Of a DNA stretch of 64,000 bases, positions 24,861 to 35,300 are shown piece after piece. Source of the stretch: Annona cherimola (Eukaryota; Streptophyta; Magnoliopsida; Magnoliales; Annonaceae); assembly GCA_030490835.1 (NCBI GenBank), contig CM059972.1:7470264-7534263 (forward strand). Reading direction: 5' to 3'. Positions within the stretch are counted from its first letter, which is position 1. Each line of letters begins with the position of its first letter. Both the position numbers and the translations under genes were made by a program. Below the pieces are notes generated by a model. It did no database searches. It saw nothing but the letters and a program-made list of their open reading frames with translations, and was not told the origin of the DNA.

Positions 24861-27800
24861 TTAGGAATATATGTAAATGTATTGGATGACATCTTTCTAT
24901 ATATATTTGTAAGACAGTGAAAGGACATCTAATTATTTTAGAAAATAATTTACAAATATACCCTTATAGTTTGACTATACTTACATATATGCCCACAAAA
25001 TTTTAGGAATGACAAATGACCTTTACATAATTTGACAGAAATTTCATACAAAGAAGACGGATACTCTCACCTGGATTCATTGAATGTGCATAAATACAGA
25101 ACCACCTCTAGATCACCAAAACACATGCTCCACTTTCCAAACTTGAGTAACGGTCATGGCTGCCATTGATGATTCAATGCCAGTTGCCATATATTTAGGC
25201 TCTAGTTACAACTCTAGTGTCCGTGGAAGTCAGCAGCACATTTGATCTGATCATCTTCTTAAATTAACAAACCCCCTATGTGCCTCTTAGATCTATACCC
25301 AATGGACATTAATCAAATGATCAAAGGCGTGCTACAGGCATCTGGGATTTCTTATCCACTTATCATTCATGGGGTAATTCAAGGTGGGACATTAGCGGTA
25401 CCTTGCAGCAAACCTGCATCATGATGGGAAAGGAACTCCACACATATGCATGCAATCTTTATCAGACTATATGAGAGTTATTTATCATTCTTAAAACTCC
25501 GTGAGTATACCTTCAATTATAGTTAAACTATACATATATATTTGCAAATTTGAAATAGTCGTTCTCAACGAATTTGATTACAAGCGAAGAAAGGCTACAA
25601 GCTGCCATGCCTTGATTAAAGTTGCAACTTGATGCCAGGTTGGTCCGAATCCACCCAACCCGGTTTTCAAAACCAATTTTGAGCTTTGTTTTTGAAACTT
25701 TTCCTAATTAGACCTGTTTTCAATCCAACCCGAGAAATCTCGAAACTAATATCGGGTTCGCATCAACCCCGTACCAAAATCCGACTCGGTTGGAACCCAA
25801 AATTCTCCCTAATTTATTAAAATAATTATATTTATTTAAGCTCTATGTATTTCAACTATAATTATGGTAAAAGTTATTCTATATAATCATAACCTAATTA
25901 AAATGTAAACATTTATTCTAAAACCTAATGTTATATTCATTTGTCCATAAAAGTTGTATATATTACATCTACATTAATTTTATTTCCAAATAATTATAAA
26001 TATACCAACTCTTTAAAATTATTATATATATATATATTAATTAACTACAAGATATATAAGTTTTACTTTTATTAAATTTTAGATAGTGATTTCATGTAAT
26101 CTTATATATTTTCATAACTTGATTGTTATATATAAATTCATTACATTTATTGTATTTAGAATTATCTTTTAATTAAAAGATTAATTTTTATTAAAGCTAA
26201 AGGTATTATAGGTAATATAAATATATTCATGCATAAATTATTCATGCGTGAATGCAATAATGTTTAAAAATTTTGTTATCTCTATTGGTAATTTCAAGTT
26301 CGATTAATTTGAGAGTGACCCGATTTTCAACCCGAAATCAAAATAGAAACCACTGCAACCCGTCCAAACCCAGATTCTAATATTAGGGTTTAAGTTTGGA
26401 TTTATCTAATCTTGATAAACTTAAGGTTTATGTTCAGCCGATACAACTGGACCCGAGTTGCACCCCTAGCCCTGTTGTGCTCACACCGTCGCATGGCATT
26501 AATTTAGAACGTACGAACACGTTACATACATGGCTTGTCATCATACGGTATGATATTCTTTTTTGATTGGTGTATGATATTCTTATCTGCACGCATACCT
26601 TACATCTGAAATTAAAAAAAAAAAAAAAGCACCTCTCCGACATGATCTTCACCGACCGGCGCGTGGAAAAAGTTCATTAATGGTCCGCTTTACAAAAAGA
26701 CATGTTGATTCATCTTTAGATATTATTTATATTTTAATTTCAAAAGATGATCTAGATTCAACAGTCAACTCACACAACATTCTGTTGGAAATAAATATTT
26801 AATTAGCTACTTATAATTCACAAATAATTTCGATGTAAAAACATCTTTATGTATTTGGTTATGGTCCACCCCACTTAATTATTTACAATTTTAAAAATTA
26901 TTTAATTAAAACTATAGTAAGTATGAGATTGATCTCTCCCTTTTTTATTTGGCAAGAGAGAAACGTTTCCTTTGTAACTTTTCCAAATGTGGAAATCTTA
27001 ATTTGGGGCCACTTAACTAATTTTGTTAAATTTAAATTATAAATCTTGCTTGAAATAATATTTTATACGTTGTACGGAAAATCATTTAAGAAATATTTAG
27101 ATGCATGTATCAAAATTTTTAACAGGTTTATATACCTTTTTAAATCATTTTAATTTTATTTCTCAAAAAAATTTAATTTTATGATATATTATGAACTTTT
27201 ATAGTGGAAAATTTTTCATTAGATATCCGCTTAGTGGGCCCAAACCTAGAATTTCCATATTTTGGAAAGATTTCTACCGACTCACTTAATTCCCTTTTTC
27301 TTCCGACTCATTTAAATACCCAATTAAAAATTTTCTAACATTAATCTTACAGGTTATGTTAAGCATGCTATGTAAATAAATTATATTTCATGACATGTAA
27401 ATGAATTGGATTTCAAAGCAGTGCACATCTTCAATTTTTCAAATCCAGTATTTACAAGAGTATTAGAATATTTTTCGAAGACAATAATAAATTAATGATT
27501 AGAAAAACACAGATATAGCTTTTACATATCTCGTTTAAGGGATATGCCAACGTGCAATAGTTGGTTATAAATAGGATTTACTTGATGATAAAATCAAAAT
27601 TTAGCCCATTCATTATGTTCAGAATTATTTATTTAATTAGAAAACTAAATTTCATCAAAATTAAATATATGCATGGTAACATCTAAAAAACTAAAAATCA
27701 GAATAATAAAATTATCTTTTTGATTTATCCCAAGATTCACAACCCTGGACGAGACCTCAAGAGTGAAAGCCCGATGTGCTACTATCAAGCCGAAGCCATG

Positions 27801-28254
27801 GTAACAATATAATAAAATTATTTAATTTATATATCAGTATTAAAATTATTAATTCAACTCGAATTAAAAAGTTAGTCATTCAACTTCTAAATCAGGTAAA
27901 ACATCAGTTACACAGGTATTCTATAAAGTCTTATACCACTATAGTGCATATATAAATGAATTTTTAAGTAATTCTGTAATTTATAATTGAACATTTATAT
28001 CTTTGAGAAGATGCGGTCCAATCAAGATTTGGATTAAAATGATTTTTACTGTCATGATAAAATAATTGATTTTCAATCTCCCTACCGGTAGAATTTTAAT
28101 CTCATCGTTAACGTGGGCCCATATTTTTAGTCAACTGCACCCTTAGTTGTACCCTGACGTATTCTCGAATTTGTGAGTCTATATATAATATCTTCTATAA
28201 ACATATATAAAAAAATATTCAAGTGTATGGTGCAGTGGCGTTGAAATGAGCCCC
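24861..28254. other. Intergenic; possible hAT-like relic at about 25640-26475
   Basis: Between about 25640 and 26475 both edges are rich in ACCCG and CCGAAC motifs in opposite orientation. The right edge reads, on the reverse strand, TAGGGGTGCAACTCGGGT, which resembles the ends of plant hAT elements (AGGGGTGCAA). The left edge has decayed and no 8-bp duplication was found, so this is only a candidate. The rest is AT-rich with no gene. Confidence 0.35.
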
Positions 28255-28352
28255 ACATGACGATAAAATCATAATCTATACCACCCATTATATTTAGAAT
28301 AATACATGACGATAAAATCATAATCTATACCACCCATTATATTTAGAATAAT
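28255..28352. repeat. Tandem duplication, 49-bp unit, two copies
   Basis: The unit beginning ACATGACGATAAAATCATAA occurs at 28255 and again at 28304, with near-perfect identity. The duplication lies inside a copy of the dispersed AT-rich repeat (to about 28560), so it arose after that repeat inserted. No function is suggested. Confidence 0.8.
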
Positions 28353-28646
28353 GTATTCTATTACCATATCAATTTCATCCCAATCGGATATGTGTATGAA
28401 CCTCATCTGAAAATAGTACAAATTCAACATAATAAAATAGTTTAATATAAATAACAACTTTAAAGTGATTTTTCAACATGTAACCCATTTACTATAAAAT
28501 TTATATATAAATAAATAATTATATAAAGTTTTATTACATTTTAATATGTCTGGGATCCATTTTTGTGTAAATGTACCGATATTCGCTGCATCGGAACAAC
28601 TCATATATATAGCATCTAAACTGGCAAGCCGTTATGCAAGCGTATG

Positions 28647-29030
28647 CACTATAAGAAAATTTCTTGTATGAAATAATGTATTTGCATCAAAATATATAAA
28701 ATCGGCTGTAAATAATGTAAAACACAACTAACTTAAAATATTTGCAGCAAATCTTGGATAGTATTTGTAATCGAGTAAAAATCGCTGATTGCAGTCAAAA
28801 TTTGGCTGCCTTAGATGCATCAAATTTTTAAGAAAAAATGACTGCATTTATTTATATGCAATGAAGCATACCTAGTTTAACATTTGCTATATATACTTTT
28901 TTGCAGTTAAATGACATCATCTTCTGTGGCTAAATTCATAATTTTTTTTTTTTCTGAAGGATAGGCCTTAACAGCTAAATTCATATTATATGCAGCAAAT
29001 TTATTGGATTTAAGAAGATTGGTTGCAGTG
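28647..29030. mobile_element. Short CACTA-type element
   Basis: The left end is CACTATAAGAAAATTTC and the right end, reverse-complemented, CACTGCAACCAATCTTC. The interior is rich in TTGCAGC and GCTGC-like motifs near both ends. At 384 bp it can only be a non-autonomous derivative. The flanking trinucleotides (ATG and GTC) do not match, so the boundary call rests on the termini alone. Confidence 0.55.
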
Positions 29031-30218
29031 GTCGTGCAACACTGAGAGCCCACGCTTACAACCAAAAGCATGTCTATTTCTTCATTCTATCTGAATTAGA
29101 CGTGTCGGCAGTTCAACAGCTGCGGCACCCTACACTATTGCCTGAGAAGATGAAACCACCTGATTCGTATCTTTTGTGGGGCCTACGCGGTTTTAATAGC
29201 ATTCATATCTTCTGTATACAATGAATGTACAGCAGTAACAGCACCCACCAGGCGCCAAATTGCCCGGTGAATATGATATATATAGGAGCATAAGAACGAA
29301 GATGTGGTGGGAACAGCGAGAGCCGCGTGGCGAAGTTCAAACCTTCCACTCATCGGAAATCCGTGGCATATATTCTTTCTAAAACATGCAATCGATTTAA
29401 CTGTACATCCAGATCATCGATCTCGGCCATCTTTCCATCTTTCTCTTCTGGCACTTTTTTCAGTTAATTGTTGCTAATTTACACATGTAAGGGATGGTCT
29501 AGTAGTTGATTAATGTATTAGAGTTTGACATGCAAATGATCTGTTATTTTAAGGAATTTAAGGACCAGCTTACTTTTGTAGCTAATTATATAAAAGTCTT
29601 GTGTTTCGAAACACAGAGACCTGATCATGGTCTGGCCTAAATTCCCACAATGGTCCGTTAGTTTGAGAGAGTTCCAGTTCAAACTTTAACTAAACAATGT
29701 TACAATTATATAGCCTTTCCTTTTGTATGTAAAGTATTATCTACAAATTTCATCAAATTTTCTAATATATAGAGTTTGCACAATATTTTCCTTTTATGCC
29801 TAATCTTTCAGCCTGAAAGGCACCTCACATTTCTTCATTCAAATGACACATTCAAATGTCATTCTGTCATTCTCAATCTTACATTTTATATGCATGGACT
29901 CAGACTCAAAAATGGATACTTCAGTATTTTTTTTTTCGCATTACATTACAGCATATGATTGTTATGGTTTGATTTGATTTGATTTTTAAAAAAGCAACAG
30001 CATGGACATTATAACGGTGCCTGCCAGCAGCTATGCGTAATTAATGGGCCTAAATAATGGCCCTTTGTTCCTTTTTTGGCATTTTCTTTAGCGGGGCTGT
30101 TCACATGCAATTAAGGGCAGCCCCATTCAATATATTTTTTTTATCTTTTATCTTTTATTTTTTATAAATATATTTTAAAAAGTGTATTTAACTTAAGGTG
30201 TGTCTGAGAAGTAATAAT
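29031..30218. other. Intergenic, no gene supported
   Basis: A moderately GC-richer patch at 29040-29340 shows no open frame or motif that can be named. The rest is AT-rich. An isolated AAGGTGTGTCTGAGAAG near 30195 resembles a lone Tourist-like terminus. Confidence 0.4.
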
Positions 30219-30716
30219 GGTGTGTTTAGGAATGGATAAAATTTTTAACGAAAAATTTTATAAAATAAAAATTATAAAGTGGTGTGATATGACAAGGATA
30301 ATGATAATGAGTAAAAAAGATAAAGTTAAAATAAATAAGTTAGTTATATGAGTAGTTGTGTAAAAATGATTAAAAATAGAAAAGTTGTATACAAAAATGT
30401 GAAGAAATGAATAAAACAAAAATAATTATAGATAGTGAAAAGATTTAGATTAAAAAATTTTAACTGCACATGTTTTATGTATTACCAAACACAAAAGTTT
30501 TTAGTGCATGCAAAAGTTTTTGAAGTGGAATAAAATGATATGATATGACAGAGGTAATAATAAAAATAAATAGATTAATTGTATGAGTAACTATAAAAAT
30601 GATTTAAAAATAGGATAGTTGTATATAGAAATATAAAAAAAAATAATTAAAAATATAATAATTCTGGAGGGTGAAAAGTTTTAATTAAATTTTTTTATCC
30701 ATTACCAAATATGCTC
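30219..30716. mobile_element. Degenerate double Tourist-like MITE
   Basis: The left end GGTGTGTTTAGGAATGG and the right end CCAAATATGCTC belong to the same family as 10845-11110. An internal ACCAAACACAAAAG at about 30480, followed by family sequence again, shows that two units are joined. The copies are more diverged than the others in the window and the target duplication is not readable. Confidence 0.6.
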
Positions 30717-30931
30717 TTATGTATCAAATTTTATCATTTTACAATTTTTTATATTTATTTTTTATTTTTAAAAATCATCAATTTCAAAAGTATTTTAGTG
30801 AGTTTCATCCCATATAAACTTAATTTTTTAAAAAATAAATATGTAAAAATATTATAAAATGGTAAAATTAAGCATATATATGAGGGATGATTGGGTGCAA
30901 CTGACCGCATGGGGGGCCCATATGTCCGGCT

Positions 30932-31203
30932 GTGGGACCTATTTTTTATTTTCTGATTTCGATAAACTTGTAAAGTTATATGTATTTAATCTAAAAATCA
31001 AGTTTTATAATTTTTGAATGCTTTTAAGTATTTTATTTTTAAACATAACGACATTTTCATAATTTTATATTATGAAAATGTCACTGTGTTTAAAAATAAA
31101 AAAATACTTAAAAGCATCTAAAAATGGTAAAACTTAGTTTTTCAATTAAATACAGCTAACGTTACATGTTTATAAAAATAAAAAATTATTATGGGGGCCC
31201 CAC
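30932..31203. mobile_element. Foldback MITE, GTGGGNCC termini
   Basis: The whole 272-bp segment is a near-perfect hairpin. It begins GTGGGACC and ends GGGGGCCCCAC. The arms stay complementary for over 120 bp and meet at about 31062 (CATTTTCATAATTTTATATT/ATGAAAATG). It would form a long stem if transcribed. The terminal GGGCCC motifs differ from the Tourist-like family nearby. No coding capacity is present. Confidence 0.8.
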
Positions 31204-31246
31204 AGCTGGACCCTTGGATCACCTCTTCGTATATTAAATATACTTA

Positions 31247-31536
31247 GGGTATGTTTGTTTATAAAAGAAATTTCAAACTAAAATTTTTCAATCTAAAACT
31301 TTTTACTTCCATAATTACCTTATTCTTTAATCATTTTTCATATATAAACACTTTACTTTTTAATCATTTTTAAATAATTATTCATATAATTAATCTATCT
31401 ATTTTAACTTTTTTTTTCTTTACTACTCATCTTTTTCCCTACCCTATTACATTATTTTCTTCTAATTTAAAAATTTTTACAAAAAAAATTTTATTCAAAA
31501 AATTTTGCAAAATTTGATCACGTTCCAAAAACACAT
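31247..31536. mobile_element. Tourist-like MITE, TTA duplication
   Basis: The left end GGGTATGTTTGTTT and right end CCAAAAACACAT are flanked by TTA (31244-31246 and 31537-31539). The 290-bp length matches other copies. It is about 0.8 kb upstream of the pectinesterase start codon. It is non-coding. Confidence 0.8.
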
Positions 31537-32337
31537 TTAATAAAACATGTTTATTAAAAATTTAAATAAATAAAAATAATATGGAGGCTGAATAGCACCT
31601 TCTTTCGCATCTAATAAAAGTGGACCAAGTCTTTACCGCGACAGGAAAGTAAATTTCAACCAACGTCTTCGTATTTCAAATGTTACAAGTTCTGAGGAGC
31701 ACTCGCCTCAAATATACGTGCGTGCAAGAACGAATTACAAGATAGAATTATTTGCATTTGTCGCCTTATCTTTTCATGATTTGTAATTGGTTTTACACAA
31801 TGCCCCTACTTAAAACTATCGATTTTTCTGAAAAACTCTGACGATGGGCATTGACATTTCTGGTGGAATTCAAAGATTTACCTGGTTGCCATCAAATTTT
31901 GGTAGGGGCATATATAATGAATGATCTAAGGACATGAGTAGACGGCTGTGATCATATTAGTGGGTTGCAAGATTCAGCAAAACACGAAAATAGTAGTAAA
32001 TTTTGCAAATAAAGTTCATAAACAGAGACATTTTTACAAAATCAACAGTCACCAGTCAAAGGTGCAAAATAAGAAAAACATTAGTTGGAAAATGCAAATA
32101 GCCGTTAATACTTCCCCGTTCGTCTTTGGCCTTTTCATTCACTTTTCTTTTTATTATTATACACACACCGCGTACGCGTATAAGCTGGCACGCAAATCAA
32201 AGCCACCCATCACCCCGATGCGCTCATCTCCGCCGTCCATTCCTATCCCTTAAATCCACCCTACCTCCCTTTCTCGCACCTTCAAATGCCACTCCCATCC
32301 TCTCCGTTCCAACGCCAAACCTCGCTCCTCAGTCCCC
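31537..32337 (+). promoter_or_regulatory. Pectinesterase upstream region with possible TATA and uORF
   Basis: The best TATA-like sequence is TATAAG at 32179-32184, about 155 bp before the start codon. The 5' untranslated region from there is pyrimidine-rich. An upstream ATG at 32286 opens a 75-codon frame that overlaps the main start codon at 32338 in another frame. If transcription starts near 32205, this uORF would be in the leader and could reduce translation of the main frame. Both calls are inference from sequence. Confidence 0.35.
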
Positions 32338-35300
32338 ATGGCTTCCAAGTTCACGCTGTTAAGTCCTGCCGTTATCTTCCTCCTCCTCCTGCTCCTTCCC
32401 AGCCGCTCTCTGTCTCTTCAGACCGAATGCCTCACCGTCCCAACGTCGGTCTTCGCCGTCGCCATCAAGACGGCGTTATTGGAGGTCGGAAAAGCCGTCT
32501 CCCTCCTCTCTAAGCTCGCCAAGGTCGTCCACGGCTTCCGTCTCGCCACCGCCTTCTCCGATTGCTCCGAGCTCCTCCAACTAACCGCCGACGAGCTCAC
32601 CTGGTCGGAGGCCTCCCAACCCAACGGTACCGGCCGCCGCTCCGCTGACCTGAAGGCCTGGCTCACCGCCGCGCTCGGCAACCAGGACACCTGCCTCGAG
32701 GGCTTCGAAGGCACCAGCGGCACACCCAAGAAGCTTCTCGCCGTAAGCCTCGAGGAGGTTTCGTCTGTAGTCGGAAACGTGCTGAAGATGGTCCGGCAGG
32801 TGCCGGGCGTGAGGCGGCGGTCGCCGCCGCGGCAAGGGAAGTACCCATCGTGGATGATGGGGAGGGAGCGGAGGCTGGTGGAGGAGTCCGCTGCGGCAGT
32901 GGTGGCGGCGGCGAATGTGACGGTGGCGTTGGACGGGAGCGGGAATTACACGACGGTGGGGGAGGCGGTGGCATCGGCTCCGGAAGAGAGCGTGGAGAGG
33001 TATGTGATATACGTGAAGAGGGGTGTATATAAGGAGAACGTGGAGGTGAAGAAGAAGAAGTGGAATGTGATGCTTGTGGGGGATGGGATGGACGCCACCG
33101 TCATTTCCGGCAATCGGAGCTACGTTGATGGATGGACCACATTTCGCTCTGCTACCTTCGGTAAATAGCTGACTAAACAATAGTATGCGTTTTTCTAATT
33201 CAAATTCTTTTGCTTTTTAGATATTAAAATTCTTTTCTTTTGTCCATATCTAGGCTAATAAGTATGGGCATTTTTAGCTATTAATTTTTTTTTCTTTTCT
33301 CTAGATCTGGGCTAATGAGTAACTTAAAATGTGAATATTTTTTAACTATTAATATTTTTTTCTTTTGTCCAGATCTGGGCTAATGAGTAATTTAAAATGT
33401 GGGTATTTCTTAACTACTAAAATTCTTTTCTGTTGCCCATATCTAGGCTAATAAGTAATTTAAGATGTGGGTATTTAATTTCAGTGACAATTTTACTTTC
33501 AAAAAGTAAGAAAGTAAAAAAGGTTCAGATGAATTTTTTAGTAAAAATAAAAATGGGGAATTTTTCTTTTACATTTGATGTGCTTGATCTAAGAGAAAAA
33601 TATATAAAAAGAAGAAATAATGCCATTATAAAAAGAAATGTGATGGTTCCAAAAAAAAAAAAAAAAAGAATGTGATGAGATGTGAATGAGATAAAATTTT
33701 ACATTCCAAATTTTTTTTTCTTATATTTAGTATAATTTCTTAACTTCCATTACTTGACAACTTCACTTTTCTGATTTAAAATACTATTTTTCTTGTATGG
33801 GTACCATCTTTGATTTCTTACTACACAGTAAACACTTTCCTCTTTTGGCAAAATTGGGCATTTACTCATTATTGTTGCCCACTTATTTCAGGCGATCATT
33901 GTACAAATTGCATCAATTTACCTTGACTGGCATTTTACAGCTTAAGTGGTACAAAATTGGGCATGAATTGAATTCACGTTTTATTTTATTCCCGCATTCG
34001 CGTCACGTGATGTGGGGCAGTTGCTTGCATGGCTAATAAGGTGCTCCAATGGATTTTTGTGCAAATGGCCGTTATCTGATACGGCCGCCCGTAACGCCCC
34101 CATGCATGCCTACCTCTGACTCTTTCATTTATAAATAGGGCCACTGGGCCAGATTACGGTTCGGATCGGATCTCCGTATGAGTGAATGCACTGAATCAGA
34201 GGATGTAGTCTGGTCTCCCACGTTACCATCTAAGAGAGGATTATCCTTACATCCGTACAGCGCTACATGAAAACTTGGAGTCCAGTAATACAGTATTTAA
34301 TTATTCATACTGGCCACTTTACATAAAATAGATATAGAAATTAATATTGTATCTAGAATATAAATAAATTAATAATTTCTTAGTTGGGTAGCTAGTGGAG
34401 GCACCATATTGTTTACTCTCCTTGAAGAACTCCTCTAATGTCATTTTCATGCATGGCTCATCTGTAATATGTTCATCATCTCATTTCGAGGTACTGTAAA
34501 TGCTCCTGTATCCATGAAATTCGATATACTATATATGCTGCTCTGTCTGTGAAATCATGATGTGCTTAAATCTTAGTTTCTTTTTCATATGTACAAGTCT
34601 CGATTATCTGTTTTTAGGATATGAACAATGTCATATTTATCAGTGATGAAATCAGGCACGAGTTAGTTTGAAGTGAATCAAATCTTATATCAATTCCAGT
34701 TTTGAACTTTTTAAATACATTTGATATAATAAAAATTGATGGCTTGTGTCATCTTTATTTAGGTTGTATTTGGTATAGAATAAAATTTTTGAATGAAAAG
34801 TTTTTAGTGTAAAATTTTGAAATAGAAGAAGTAATATAATATAATTGAGGTAATAATCAGAAATAAAGAGAATTAAGTTAAAATTAATATAATGATTAAC
34901 TAGGTAGTTGTAAAAAATGGTTAAAATGTAAGATAATCATATAAGGAGACGTGAAAAACAATTAGAAAAATAAAATAGTTATAAAAATTAAAAATTTTAT
35001 ATTGATAAGTTTTAGAAATATAAGTTTCATTGAATGCCAAATATACTCTTAGCATGTATTTAGGAAGTGATAAAAGTTTTGGAATTTTTTTTAAATATAG
35101 GGCATACTTGGTTTAATATAAAATCTTTCATCTAAAACTTTTCAATAATTTTTTTTTTCATTTTCTACCGTTATCTTATTTTTAATTTTTTCATATTTTT
35201 CTATACAAATTACACTACTTTCTAATCATTTATATAAAACTACTCATACAACTAACGTATTTATTTTAATTTTATTTTATTTATTCATCATCATTAGTTT

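Noticed and set aside
32581..33180. 199-codon minus-strand His/Arg/Pro-rich frame
   Set aside because: It is the antisense shadow of the GC-rich first exon of the pectinesterase.
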